Of a stretch of 64,000 nt of DNA, positions 52,677 to 64,000 are shown one piece after another. The position numbers were made by a program, and so were the translations under genes. Numbering within the stretch: position 1 is the stretch's first letter; each line of letters opens with the position of its first letter. Below the pieces are notes generated by a model. That model searched no databases. It was not told the DNA's origin and saw nothing but the letters and a program-made list of their open reading frames with translations. This DNA is from Tolypeutes matacus (lineage: Eukaryota; Chordata; Mammalia; Cingulata; Chlamyphoridae), in NCBI GenBank assembly GCA_026826555.1, contig JAKSZT010054308.1:856174-920173 (forward strand). The letters are read 5' to 3'.

Positions 52677-53321
52677 AGTGGTGATCTGGCTTGTGCGCGG
52701 CTCCAAGGAGGACAGGGTGATGGACGCGGGCCTCGGGCTGCACAGCCTCCCGGGTCCTCGTCTGGTCTCTTGCAGGACCGTGGAGCCAGGGAAGACCCAT
52801 GTGCTGGCCGCTGCCAGCGGGGCCACCTACGTGCATTGCAACAGCCTCTACCAGTTTGGCCGGTGGCAAAGCACCACCCTGAGGCCGAGGCTCTGGCTCA
52901 TGGGGACAGCTTTGAGACAGGAACCTGGCTGGCTGACAGTGAGGTGGTCGAGCACCCAGGCCCTGCTGGGGGACCCTGCAGGATGGGGATGCGATCAACT
53001 TCGGTGACAGACAGCTCCCTGTTGTGCACATGCCCTGTCACTGCAGGGCAGTATTTGCCTACATAACAAAAACTGCAAGCTTCTCTTCAGTGGAGACATT
53101 GTGTGTGATGGGTCACTGACTGACCGGCTCCCATACAGCAGATGTGCCTGTGGTGGACCCTGTGATTGACTGACAGAGTTAGTGGACTGAGGTGTGGTAG
53201 GCAAGGGCTTCCCAGACCCTCTAAGACCTTTGCTGCTGAAAGGCTTTTGCAATTGTCTTCCAACTGTATTTCAAAGGCTGGTTTAGCTCTCTGTGTAACA
53301 AATTCTCCGACCTCACCCTAG
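52677..53321 (+). pseudogene. MBLAC2 processed pseudogene (metallo-beta-lactamase-fold protein)
   Basis: Fragments in several frames match MBLAC2 in order: [45 protein letters not shown] with [25 protein letters not shown] with LPYSR, LSSNCISKAG, and LALCVTNSPTSP ending at TAG 53319-53321. The first about 30 residues are absent, and frames shift repeatedly. The metal-binding HxHxDH motif is destroyed: the region reads TYVHCNS. About 15 residues near the C-terminus are deleted. There are no introns, so it is a dead retrocopy. Its GC content stands out from the AT-rich surroundings. Confidence 0.85.
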
Positions 53322-55470
53322 TATCTATACTGATAATCTATTTTGTTAATTCTATAAATTAGTTCATTTTGTGCTGTTTGAATGACTGATAGTGAGCAGT
53401 TCATGAAGTGCTTTTATGTCACTATGGCATATTAGAGAAAGAAAGATTGAGAATGAAGAACCCAAAAAAAAGGAGAAGTTTATAGTTTAAAACTTTTTTT
53501 TCTTTCTTCCAAATAAGAAACCCCTGAAATAAGCTTGTGACTTGCCAAAGCTGTCATCTTTACATATTTACCTTAGAAATTACATAGAAGTATATGTGGA
53601 AGCAAAGAGGAGGAGAAAGAACTGCCTTTGCCTCCCATTTATCTTACTTTATTCCTAGATGACTTAGAAAAGAGGGCATATATTAAAAAGAAAGCTCTAT
53701 GTTTGTACCTCAAATTTGGTATTTTTGGTATATTATTTAAAGATAAAGGTTCTTAGGTTTAAAATACAATCAATCTGTACTGATTTAGAAATCACTACAA
53801 ACATGTAAACTAGCATTTAGAATGGCAGCTAAAACATTCCATTGTCATGGACCTGAATTTTTATGCGTCATTTTACATACCCTTTATGTAATTATAGCAT
53901 ACGTTATGTGATGCGTAATTTTACTTCTGGAAAGTACAATGAATTTTGTTTTATAGCAAAGCTTTAAATATAAACTGCTGACATGCTTCAGTAAAAAGCT
54001 ACTATATATTTTTGTTGGTTATTATGTAAGTGTAATATTTTCAAACATAAAAGTGAAATTTAAATCAGAGTAGGAAACAAAAAGATCCGAAAATAGGGAT
54101 GGAAGCCTTGCTGTCTACAGTGGTCTATTTCAAGTGACACTTCAAATTTAATTTTCGGAGCCTCATATCTTCCAAACGCCATGTATTTACCATGAGAAAG
54201 ACAGGGTTGTGATCGCACATGAGTCAACCTTAATGACAAGTCCGGCCACGTACCACCAAATGAAACTACTTAGAATCAGAAAAGATGCCACAGAACAATT
54301 TACTGCAATATAGACTATCATGGGAGTTTCTCTGTGATGGGCGTTCAAGGCAGTAGATATGTTTCAACTCATAATGCAGCATCAGAAATGGTCTTGGTTC
54401 AGGGCAACTATGAACAATCACACAATCAGCACTAAATACAGCCATTATGTTTATACCAGTAGCACAAAAGAAAACCTAAGCTCCTTAACCATTGACCATT
54501 TTATCGTACGTTACAATATGTTTTTTAATCAGGGTAAAGTAGGCACAAAGTTTTATTGGAAAATATTTAAACCTGCTGAAGGATTTCCTTATTTAATAAA
54601 ACTACAGTTTGTCAAGACACACTGATTTTATTTTTTTAATTTCCTGATTTTTTTCCACTTTTTCAAATTGTACCATAACACAACTGTGATATTTTGCTCT
54701 TATTTCCTCGTGAATAAACTGGGATCTATCATTCGTTGAGTGCTCATGCCAGTCATTTAAAAAATGAATTCTTTAACTTAATCCTCATACAACACAATTT
54801 TGAACACAGGCCTGCTTGCCACCCAAACTTATACCTGCACAGTAGCATAAAATTGTAAAATCTTTCCAAGATGCTACATGTTCCAAGAGTGAATCACATG
54901 ATGTTAAAACATAACAACAGCACATTTTTTTTAGTTTAAATATATATATATATTTTGGGGAGCGGATGAGGCTCAAGCAGTTGAGCACCCACCTCCCACT
55001 TTGGAGGTCCCGGGTTCGGTTCCCTGTGCCTTATAAAGAAAAAACAAATAGACATCAAGCAAAAATGAGCAGATAACAAACTCAGACGATGAGCAGTTGA
55101 GGGAGCCATCTCGGGGGTGGGGGGGGGATTTTTTTTTTCACCATGACAGTGACTCTTGTTGTAATTATAATTTTTGGAAATATTAATATGTAGGTACAAT
55201 TCTAAATTGTCAAAATGGAAAACACTTAGAAATAATTTTAATTTATATTGTTAATACTGAATCTTTGGAAATTCATTTTCCTTATTTGATGCTTTTTAAC
55301 AAAGAAGTTTAAAACAAACAAAAACTGTGTCTGTTAACCTGATGTAGTTGAATAAACAGTTACGTATATTTGTTCTTGTATGGAGAGTAATATGTGACTT
55401 GCACAAATTGTCTTCTTATAATTTTCAGAAAAGTGTAAGAAAACATTCGTGTAATAAATATTAAAGTGGA
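53322..55470 (+). pseudogene. Probable 3' UTR part of the MBLAC2 retrocopy
   Basis: AT-rich sequence follows directly on the MBLAC2 stop and lacks the L1/LTR features seen elsewhere, apart from a DAS SINE at 54957-55130. A long 3' UTR carried along with the retrocopy is the simplest reading. I could not find a terminal poly(A) or a target-site duplication, so the right-hand boundary is a guess (AATAAA occurs near 55455). Confidence 0.35.
54957..55130 (+). mobile_element. DAS-type SINE
   Basis: ggggagcggatgaggctcaa, then ggtcccgggttcggttccc and an A-rich tail with a late G-run and T-run. It lies in the presumed MBLAC2 3' UTR, so it arrived after that retrocopy if the UTR reading is right. Confidence 0.8.
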
Positions 55471-55980
55471 CATTAAAAGTCAATGGGGTATTTGCCAGAG
55501 ATTTCATTCAAGAAGAAAGGAAAGAGCCAGCCCCACCAGGAGGGCAGGGGTAAGTAATGGAGTTGTCTTCTAACTTCATCCTGTGAGTTCTGCTTGTTAC
55601 ATGAAGAGGAAAAAAAGGAATGAAAAAAGTTTTCTAAAAAAAGTGGGGAGTATTCCTAGTGAAATTAAAGTGGCTCCACATAGAACCTCCCTGGCCTGAT
55701 ATAAGAGCTTAGATATGTTGGACAAAATTAGACACAGGAACTACTGAAGCATCCCCTGACTTTGTTGGCCTTAATAAAGGTTTAAATTGCTATCTTTTAT
55801 CAAAAACATGTATTTTAACTTTCCCTACTCAAAACTGAAACCATCTTTTATCAGTTTTATTGCAATGTCTAATCTTGCTATGAATACCACCAGGATCTTT
55901 GGCTGGAAGACAAAATAAAAAGGAGAAGAAGTCCACAGAAAATACTGAGATGGGGAAGTGGGATTTCAGGCCCAGATCAG

Positions 55981-55984
<4 letters not shown>

Positions 55985-56040
<56 letters not shown>
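55985..56040. repeat. (GA)28 microsatellite
   Basis: An uninterrupted 56-bp GA run, likely length-polymorphic. Open frames across it (RERE repeats) are artefacts. Confidence 0.97.
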
Positions 56041-56043
<3 letters not shown>

Positions 56044-56182
56044 GTGGGGATCAGGCAAGCCAAGGCGTGAAGAAGCCAGGTCAAATCTGACAAAAAAATT
56101 AATAATTTTAGCAAACATTTATTGGAGGCTCTTCATACATAGTATTTCATTTAGTTTTCATAACAACTCTCTCATTACAGTA

Positions 56183-56500
56183 AAAGGCACATAGTATAAT
56201 GGTGGAGGGCGGGACTCTGAGTGGATATATATCAGACAAGTTATTTAACCTCCCTGTGCTTCAATCCCTGCATCTCTCAAATTGTGATGAGTCCCTCCCA
56301 CAGAGAGCTGCCATGAGAATTAAATCAGTAAATGCATGCAAAAAACTTGGAAATGTTATAAACAATATAAGTTGTATATAATCCTGAGATAGGTGCTATT
56401 ATTATCCTAAAATAACAGGTTGATGGAATTGAGACTTAGAAAAGTTAAGCAAATTACTAAAGGCCATTCAGCTAAGTAAAGGATGAAGGCAGGATTTGAA
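56183..56500 (+). repeat. MIR-like SINE and adjacent MIR-type segment
   Basis: acaagttatttaacctccct, ctgtgcttcaatccctgcat and gagaattaaatcagtaaatg follow the MIR core order. A second block (agttaagcaaattactaaag to tttgaatgcag) resembles another MIR-type relic. Confidence 0.55.
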
Positions 56501-57339
56501 TGCAGTGGATTCCACAGCCCTCATTTCCCCTTTTAGCCTCTCTCCTTCCAAAACCCCAGAAGCCTGCCCTGTGCTTCCTCTCCGTAGTGCCTTCCTGTCA
56601 ACCAACTGCCAGCCAAACCCAAAGCCAATAGGTTGATGCCTGGGATTTAAATGTAACAATGCCAGGAGTGTTGACCTTTAGATAGGGGGATTTTAAAGAC
56701 TAGAAAGATGATGGACAGACCACTTCCTGGTGAAAGTCCAGTGAAGGACATACTTGTACTCAAAAACTAGGAGAGGGGAAAAAAGAAGAGACAAGAAGAT
56801 GACAAAGACCAGCAGAAATCAGGGCATCTTTTGGCATGGCAGTCAGAAATAACTGTTTTCTCCACGTCCAAATTGGTAGCTGTGGCCCAGAGCTGAACAG
56901 TAAGTGGGGCTGGGTCTCCTAAGATGGGTGTGGGAAATGCTTCTCACCATCGCTGGGGAGAAAGAGCTCATGAACAAAATACAGAGAAAAGAAAATTAGT
57001 AGAGACAAGTGGGATCCCAAGAGTATGAATCTAATACCAATGATCTCAGTGGCAGAAGGTTAAATTCTGGCCTACTCTCCCTTTTCATCGAGGTTCATTT
57101 AGGTTTAAATTGTATGCGGTATTATTTCTGCTTTACATAAACCACAAAACCCTACATGGTTTTCCCTGTTCTCTCCAGTTCTTTTTCCCTTCTCACCTCC
57201 AATCCTCTCTTTGGACCAGCTCATGCTCGTCCACTCAATAAACACGAGCTGGACTGAAATGAACTGAAGGGCTCTGGCCTGACCAGTGGCATAAGAGGCA
57301 GCTCCATACTGCCAGTAACCCCTCAAGATGCTCACTGTA

Positions 57340-57680
57340 CACCACACTCTACAGGCTCAGACTCAAATCTATCTTCTAGCACAAACCTGTTCTCCTGTGC
57401 CCTCACTTCCCATTGAAGATAACACCAACTTGAAACCTGGCAGTCACCCTCAATTCTTCTTTCTTCTTAATTTTCTACACCAAGTCAGTAACCAAATCCC
57501 ATAAAGTTGCCTCTCTGATGTTTCTCTCATTGCCCACCTCTGCCACCACCACTGCCCTCCTTCAGACTCAGAGATTTTTCACATTTCTTGGAAACAGGCT
57601 GATTCTTTCTCTCTACCAACTCGTCCTCCAATCTATCCCATACTTTCAACATCTTAGACAAGTTCATACAACAATTTTAA
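57340..57680 (+). other. Possible ancient repeat relic
   Basis: aaacctggcagtcaccctca, ccaagtcagtaaccaaatcc and ctctgccaccaccactgccc follow an order seen in a common, highly diverged mammalian repeat. The family is not assigned. Confidence 0.3.
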
Positions 57681-59419
57681 TTGAAAGGCACTCATGATTA
57701 ATCAGTGAATGATTGCCAGGATCAACCTCTTGGACCCGAGTTTAAGACACTATGTATCTGAGACCCCTACTCACCTTTCTCAACCAACTTCCCCTTAACA
57801 CCCCAGACCCACACCTACTCCAACCACAAAGACCCACTAACCGGGCCTTGGAAAGAATAAGGAAAGAATTCTCTCAGAGGCTCTGCCTTGCAAATATTTG
57901 GGTTCTAAGATAGCACCTGGAGTGACTGCAGTTGGTCAGGAATGATGAGGAGCACCAAATCGAATTTCTTTACAACACACAGCATTTGCCTTGCATATCA
58001 CAAGATGGCCACTCACCTACTGAAAAATAATACATCAAAGAGCCCAGGAAATAGTGAATTATAGGCTGAGACATTGAGCAAAAGAACTAAAACAATTCTT
58101 GGATTTCAGCTAGGGATAGAAAGAGGTAAAGAGACGTTTCAGAATCATATATTAGAAAAACAGGGAGGAGAGGAGAGTCAAGAAGGCAATGATTGATCCA
58201 GGGAAACTTTCCTAGACAGGTGTAGAAGGGGGAAAAATCAAAGGAGTTAAAACTTTGGAAGGCTGAAGGAGCAGAGACCATGCATTAACACCCATGAAGA
58301 AGCTTCTCTCTTCCTAGCAGAAATGAGCATTGTTATCCTAAGAGCTCAGTAATCTTCACTGTACCCTGATTTCACCAGAATTTTGGAGGGCTCAGGGAGA
58401 GGGTGGGACAGCAAAGGGAGTGATTCATCATAACTCTGTTCTCACATCCAAGGACCTGAGTTAAGCTGGCAGCTCTGGAGCCACACAACAATTGCTCCTT
58501 GATGATGCTGTGATGACCTCACAAGTGAAGCTCCCCCCCTCCCCCATCAACGGCTTCTTCAGAGCTGGGCAGAGGAACCAAAGGGAAAATCCATCTTCCC
58601 CAGCACAGCATACCATCCACTCCACTCGACTACTTGTCAAATTCACTACCAACACAAAGGGGTAAGTTGCATTTGGATGACTGGAAATGGTCCCTTTTCT
58701 ACCTCTACTTCCCTGGGAGTAGCCAGCAACACCCCAGGCATTGAAAAGGTTTGGGATGGTTATATTTGGTTGAAAGGTTCCTCTCATATTCAATAACTAG
58801 GATTGGAGTGCACTTTAGCTTGCTGTAGAGAGTTTTGAAAAATTTGGAATTCAAAATATTAATTTTAAAACTAAAGTAAATTAGATAAACTTTTATTCTC
58901 ATATCATTAAAGGAAGTCAAAGGTGCGACAATTAGATCCAACCTGAAGTATGGTCAGGAACTGAAAAACCTTTTCCAGATCCTACGAGTTAAATTAGAGG
59001 AAGACCTAGCTCAGGGTAAAACTCTATAGAGAGGAAAAGGAATTTCCTTCTTAAGATCATATTTTGCAGCTCTAGGCCTTCAGATTTTCAGAAGAACTGA
59101 CATTTCCTGATTCATCTCCTCTCCTGATTTCATTTGGCATAACAGGGAGATGGGGGGATTCCAGAGTGGTCCATGAAAGCCCAATCATGGTAGGAATTCA
59201 ACTACCTCCCCTTCCCCAGTTCTCAGGTGGGGAAAGCAATTCTCAAGGTTTCTGTGCCTTGGGCAGGACAGGATGGAAAGGAGTGTCACAGGTTCCTAAG
59301 CCCACTAATATACTTTTCCACTTCATCTCCAGAGGAATGAGGAAGTGGCCTTACAGGAATTCTTTAAAATCTTTTTTGTGCCATGCATGCCTTTAGCAGC
59401 TTGATCAAACTTACAAACT

Positions 59420-59985
59420 CCTCAGAATGTTTTTTAAAGAATGAAATCAAATGCAGGAGAAGAAAATGCCCTTAAGAATATTATTGGGACAATTGAAAAA
59501 ATTGAAATATAAACTCATAGCCATGTTAAATTTCTTGAACTTGATAACTGTACTTAATGTAGTTACATAAGTGGATATCCTTGTTCTTAGGAAATGCACA
59601 TCGAAGTATTAAGTGTTCAGCGAGCATGATATATGCAACCTATTCTCAAATATTTAGAAAAAAATATAGACAGATGAAGGAAGGAAAGAAGGTAGGAAGG
59701 AAAGAAGGGAGGGAGGGAGGGAGGAAGAATTTGGAAGGAAGGAATAGATATACATGACGGATGGATGGATGGATGGATGGATGGATGGATGGATGGATGG
59801 ATGGATGGATGGATAGATGATACAGCAAATGTGATAAAATGTTAGAAGTTGGTAAATCTGAGCATCTAGGGAGAGAGGGCATATATTGAAGTCATCTGTA
59901 TTGATTTTGTATTATTTTTACAATTTTCCTGTAAGTTTGAAATTACTTCAAAATAAAATTCAAAAATAAAAGAATAAAATAAAAT
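59420..59985 (+). repeat. Old interspersed-repeat 3' end with internal microsatellite
   Basis: gggacaattgaaaaaattga, ttgttcttaggaaatgcaca, agcaaatgtgataaaatgtt and gtttgaaattacttcaaaat are typical of an ancient L1-type 3' end. The GGAA/ATGG tract at 59680-59815 sits where such elements have a purine-rich run. It falls in the presumed LELP1 intron. Confidence 0.45.
59680..59815. repeat. GGAA/GGGA tract and (ATGG)n tetranucleotide repeat
   Basis: Degenerate GGAA/GGGA at 59680-59740 is followed by about 14 perfect ATGG units at 59758-59815, ending in ATAG. It is in the presumed LELP1 intron. Confidence 0.95.
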
Positions 59986-60266
59986 GCAGGGGCTTACAGA
60001 AGATGCCAAGTATATACTTGTGGTTGGGGGCCCAAGAACTCCAGGTTAAGAATCTCTGCTGGGGACTATGGAAAGGAGACAAGACTAGTGAAAACTGAGT
60101 AAGGGTGGAGCAATGCAGAAACACTGCCACATATCCATTACTAAGACTTCTAGGGCCTGAACACGTCCTTGCAGAGGCTTTCTTAAGAACAAGGATGGGC
60201 AGGAGGTATGAGTTAGAAGGTGTTGTTCTGGTCCGTTCTGACCTTGTAGTATGGTCTCCCACCTAA

Positions 60267-60608
<342 letters not shown>

Positions 60609-60699
60609 GGCGCTGCAAGCACTGCCCAGCCGGCGCCACCACCGACATCTACACCATCACGACACCACTAAAGCCAGAAACTGAAACCAAGAACTGACA

Positions 60700-60705
60700 A
60701 GTAAA
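60700..60705 (+). terminator. LELP1: Putative LELP1 poly(A) signal (AGTAAA)
   Basis: AGTAAA, a known variant hexamer, lies 92 bases after the stop codon. A strongly GT-rich tract follows from about 60735 to 60800, as expected of a downstream cleavage element. A canonical AATAAA occurs only at 61414-61419, beyond a MIR-like SINE, and would need a 3' UTR of about 800 bases. I prefer the nearer site. Confidence 0.4.
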
Positions 60706-60954
60706 TGTGCTCCTCTGCTCTGCAAGACTTTCTTCTGCTGTTTGTTGTTGTTTTTCTTTTGCTGTTTGGGGTTCATTTTTTGTTGTTGCTGCTGCTGTTT
60801 TATAGCACTAAGTCTCCACAAGGCAATCCCGGGGCGTGGGTTAGAACCCAGTCCTCCACTGTTAACGACCCTCGCAGTCTGGCTCCCCTGCCCCCAGCCT
60901 GATGTTGAGAGGGAGGCACGCCTCCTCTGAAGGGGGACCCTAGGGAGCTCGGGC

Positions 60955-61160
60955 CCCTGAGAACAAGCCGCATGGGTTCAAATTCTAGCTCCGCCCCCTA
61001 ACAGTAAGTCATCTTAAGCAAGTTGCTTAGCTTTTAGGTGCCCTCCCAAACCTTGCGCCATGAAAGGAAGGATTATACTAATAGCAGCTGTGTCACAGCG
61101 TTGAGTTGTGGCTTAAGGCACTAACACAAGGCCCAGTGCCGGAACTTAATTGCTTGGTGC
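60955..61160 (+). repeat. MIR-like SINE downstream of LELP1
   Basis: gggttcaaattctagctccg, caagttgcttagcttttagg and a further ggattatactaata block correspond to MIR order. It lies between the two candidate LELP1 poly(A) signals. Confidence 0.5.
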
Positions 61161-62459
61161 CCCTCTACCCATTGGGCTGTAAGTGTCCTGAGAGCAGCAG
61201 TCACGTTCTAACTTACACCTGAAGGCACATAGCTAAGCCTTCTTAAAAATAACAATAGTAGATAAGAAGTTGTGGATTGCCCCAATGTCAGTTTCCAGGC
61301 TTTGGCACCTATCATAAAAGCTGTTACCACTGAAGGAAGCCTACTTATAGGTTTCCTGGTAGCGACACACTACAATATATTTTCAACTTTCTGTGTATCT
61401 ACAATTATTTTGTAATAAAAACGCACACACAGAACTAGAAAAAGATAAGGCTGGAAGGACTTCAATTGGAAATAAACAAGGAAAGCATTCATAGTTGATA
61501 TGTTAGTGGGGATTATTTATAAGTAGCTGGAGACAGAGTTCGTTTCAAACTAGCTTAATTCACAAAAGGGAATCTAAAGGTTCATACTGCTGGTAATGAC
61601 ATGGGATGGGGAGAATCACAGAATTAGAGATCTGTAGGAACTGGGGCTTCAGGACTCGGGAAAGTGGACTAATTGCCAACATCTCAGTTGCTCTTGTCCC
61701 TGATGATCTCCACTTCTCTTTAGGGTTGGTCTCGTCCTCTTGAAGGCCCCCTCCATGTGGCAAGGACCTTGGCCACCTGCAGGCCCAGCAAGCTGGCAGG
61801 TTGAGCATGAGGTGCTCCTATGATTTCCAGGAAAGGAACCTGGTTGCCTAGGAGGCCCAGCCTGTGGCCAAATAGGTGAGACGAGAGCTTTGCTGTGTGG
61901 CCAACACCAGCTGTAAATTACTACAGCTCAACATTTCCGTGGAAATGGGTTTAGGATTCTCTTCTGTCACAGTAAGACGTAATAAAAGAGGCCACAGTTG
62001 GGAGGCGTCCCTCTGGAATCGTGGCTCACAAACCGCTTCCCTTTCTTCTGAGGCTGGAAGATGGCTCAGCCCAGCAAAGCATGCAGCGAGTCCGGAAAGC
62101 CCAAATAAAAGCCAACCGGAAGCCCCCAGGCCGAGGTCAAGCAATCGGCTGTTACTTTTAGAACGCGAGAGCTAGACGAGCTTCAGGGTGGAACCCTCTC
62201 CTACTCTGACGTGAGGAGGCCTTGGGGCCTCAGGGTCTCCTGGCAAGAATGAGAGCCTGGCACCAAGGTTCCCACTCACTAGGGCACTGCAGGGGGCCCC
62301 TCCCGGGCACCTCTGGCAGCCTAGGTAAGGGCATTGCAGGTATCTGAGATCAGCTGTGGAAAACTTTTCCACCTCAATAGAAACAAAAAACAAAAAGCTG
62401 GGAGGAAGGAAAAGAAAAGGGAAATTGGAACAATAATGTGACGTTCCCTTTCATCTATT

Positions 62460-62800
62460 AAATGATCACTTTTAAGTAATAAATTCCAGGGCTAAAGAGC
62501 ATGCCACTGTTGTTGGGAATGTGATTTGACAAGAACCCTTTTAGAAAACAATTTGGGAATATGTATCAAAAGCATAAAACAACTCAGCTCTTTGGCCCAA
62601 TTGTTCCACTTCTTGGAATCTAGACAAAGAAAAATAATTCCAAAATGGAGAAAGCAATATAAATGTATTTATCACAGTGACACGTAGAAACTAAAGATCC
62701 AACGGAGGTTTTATTAAATAATTTTGGATGTACTGCCTGATGAAACATTACACAATCATTAAAAGGCATAAAATGCAAAAAAGGTAAGGCCCTAATGAAT
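62460..62800 (+). repeat. Old L1/HAL1-type relic
   Basis: ccactgttgttgggaatgtg, acaatttgggaatatgtatc, aattgttccacttcttggaa and gatgaaacattacacaatca follow the order seen at the end of L1-type ORF2 and 3' UTR. It is highly diverged. Confidence 0.4.
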
Positions 62801-63004
62801 GTATAGTATAAAACAAATATGTTTAACTAAAAACTTTAATGAATAATAATAATAGAAGGAAATTTTCCAACATTCTAGTTTATTTTAAGGCAATGTGGCC
62901 ATGCTTTTATTTCTTTTGTAGCGAGAAAAAAAGGAAATAAGCATGAATACTTCAGAGACACCCCCACACACACACCAAAAAAAGTCCTTTTTACTCAGTG
63001 GAAA

Positions 63005-63046
63005 AGGAAAGGAAGGAAGAAGGGAGGGAGGGAGGGAGGGAGGGAA
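63005..63046. repeat. GGAA/(GGGA)n tract
   Basis: Purine-only run with about six GGGA units. Confidence 0.9.
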
Positions 63047-64000
63047 GACTGCCTAGTGAGCACACACCTTGTAGACGTACCCCCAACATGGGTGCCTTCC
63101 TTGGAGACATATGGTCTCCATCCCAGGCTTCAGGGGGGAGAGGGCCCTCCATCGGGGTATGTGGTCAGTTCTCTGAGGTGACTGTAAGAACTCTAGACAC
63201 AGACTAGCTGGAGGCCAGCTCTGAGAACATGAAACCATACATTGCTGATTTAATTCTCTTCTCTCCCATGTAAAGGAAACCAAAGACAGACATCTCTTCA
63301 TGGCAATATTCCCCACAAAGAGCTAGATCAAAAGCAATTCCGGGGAAGATGGCTAGAATGTTATGCGGGTGCCACCTCCCCGCAGAATGCCATAATTATG
63401 CCTAGCCCCAGCGGCGGTCACCAGGGCCCTGCCCCAAATAGTAGAGGGTTTTATAAATAAATAAGCAATGAAGAGAGGCATCACGAGAATCTGTGCTGTG
63501 CCAGGCTTGATGGCTCACAGATAATGTGATGTGGCAGGACCAAGCCCTCTCCTTTTAGGGAAAAGCAGTGCTGAGGGTTCATTAGGAAGAGAGCAGGAAG
63601 AGATGACACCACAGATTCCCTGGCATCATGCTTTAAGAATTAAGCAAGTACAGTTGGTTTTGAGAAAGGACTTCTAAGCCTCCCAAACCAGACCAGATGG
63701 GGGCAACTGGCTGTGAAGTGGACCAGGCTGCCACCAAAGGGCTGGGTGGGCTTGGCTTTGAAGCTGGAAGGGAGCTTAGAGATGATTTTCACGCATCCCC
63801 CACCTCCACATGTGAATGAAAACCAGGCAGATGGCAGGAAGTTGCCAGTCCCCAGACCTGCCCTATTTTCCTGCCCTTCTTCCACACAGCCAAATATTGC
63901 CACTCAGATAGCGAAGCTTTATTGATGGCGACAAGTCATAACTGCTTCAATGCCACAGCTATTGATGCTCTTCAAGAAACAGTAAATTCAGTAAGATATT

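Larger units (their letters stand above)
55471..59419. other. Region upstream of LELP1
   Basis: Apart from the GA microsatellite, MIR-like pieces and a possible repeat at 57340, no gene is visible. The promoter and non-coding first exon of LELP1 should lie in its distal part; GTAAGT at 58662 is a candidate donor. No clear TATA box was found in front of it. Confidence 0.35.
61420..64000. other. Downstream flank of LELP1
   Basis: It holds an old L1-type relic (62460-62800) and a purine tract (63005-63046). No PRR9 or loricrin exon is recognisable before the window ends. Short frames on both strands have no motif. Confidence 0.35.

Noticed and set aside
52675..53031. 118-codon minus-strand frame in GC-rich sequence
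   Set aside because: It is antisense to the MBLAC2 retrocopy.
55899..56090. Arg-Glu repeat protein
   Set aside because: The repeats are simply a (GA)28 microsatellite read as codons.
59646..59882. Ser-Ile-His-Pro repeat protein, minus strand
   Set aside because: It is an (ATGG)n microsatellite read as codons.
61414..61419. AATAAA as the LELP1 poly(A) signal
   Set aside because: It lies about 800 bases past the stop and beyond a MIR-like SINE. The AGTAAA at 60700 with a GT-rich downstream element fits better, although RNA data could reverse this.

Overview
This is mammalian genomic DNA: long gene-free stretches, LINE-1 copies, LTR remnants, a fossil DNA transposon, microsatellites and processed retrocopies. 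Several copies of a tRNA-derived SINE with the sequence character of the armadillo/xenarthran DAS family (A-box and B-box, then a C/A-rich tail) point to a xenarthran, most likely an armadillo. The locus is the epidermal differentiation complex (EDC). The only intact gene I can support is LELP1 (late cornified envelope-like proline-rich 1, 98 codons, + strand, 60312-60608). Upstream lie four decayed small proline-rich (SPRR) exon-2 copies: an SPRR1-like one at about 15.2-15.4 kb (-), SPRR-like ones at about 26.9 kb (+) and 49.0 kb (+), and an SPRR2-like one at about 42.7-42.8 kb (-). This matches the mammalian order SPRR cluster -> LELP1.

Layout. 1-13.6 kb is a nest of retroelements: an old L1 is split by a MaLR-type LTR element, which is itself split by a nearly full-length L1, and the distal part of the old L1 carries a DAS SINE. 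14.8-15.4 kb holds the SPRR1-like relic. 16.5-22.8 kb is an LTR followed by a second long, decayed L1. 22.9-25.3 kb is a near-complete Tigger1 (pogo) transposon inserted in an L1-type 3' end. 26-33 kb is mostly single-copy EDC sequence with an SPRR relic, a strong CTCF-like motif and a 3'-UTR-like SPRR flank. 33-45 kb has a composite DAS SINE, an RPL10 retrocopy, L1-type 3' ends, two further SPRR-type flanks and the SPRR2-like pseudogene. 46-50 kb has L2/LTR relics and another SPRR relic with a second CTCF-like motif. 52.7-55.5 kb is an MBLAC2 retrocopy. 58-61.5 kb is the LELP1 locus, with a microsatellite-bearing presumed intron. 61.5-64 kb is flank towards the expected PRR9/loricrin side.

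How the pieces relate. LELP1 and three of the SPRR relics share one architecture: a splice acceptor, 21-22 bases of 5' UTR, then the ATG and the whole reading frame in one exon. This suggests the window records birth and death of EDC genes, with LELP1 the only survivor here. I found no bacterial, phage or CRISPR content. The most interesting signals are the repeated SPRR inactivation, the CTCF-like motifs that follow two of the relics at the same distance, and several well-resolved nested or ultra-short retroinsertions.
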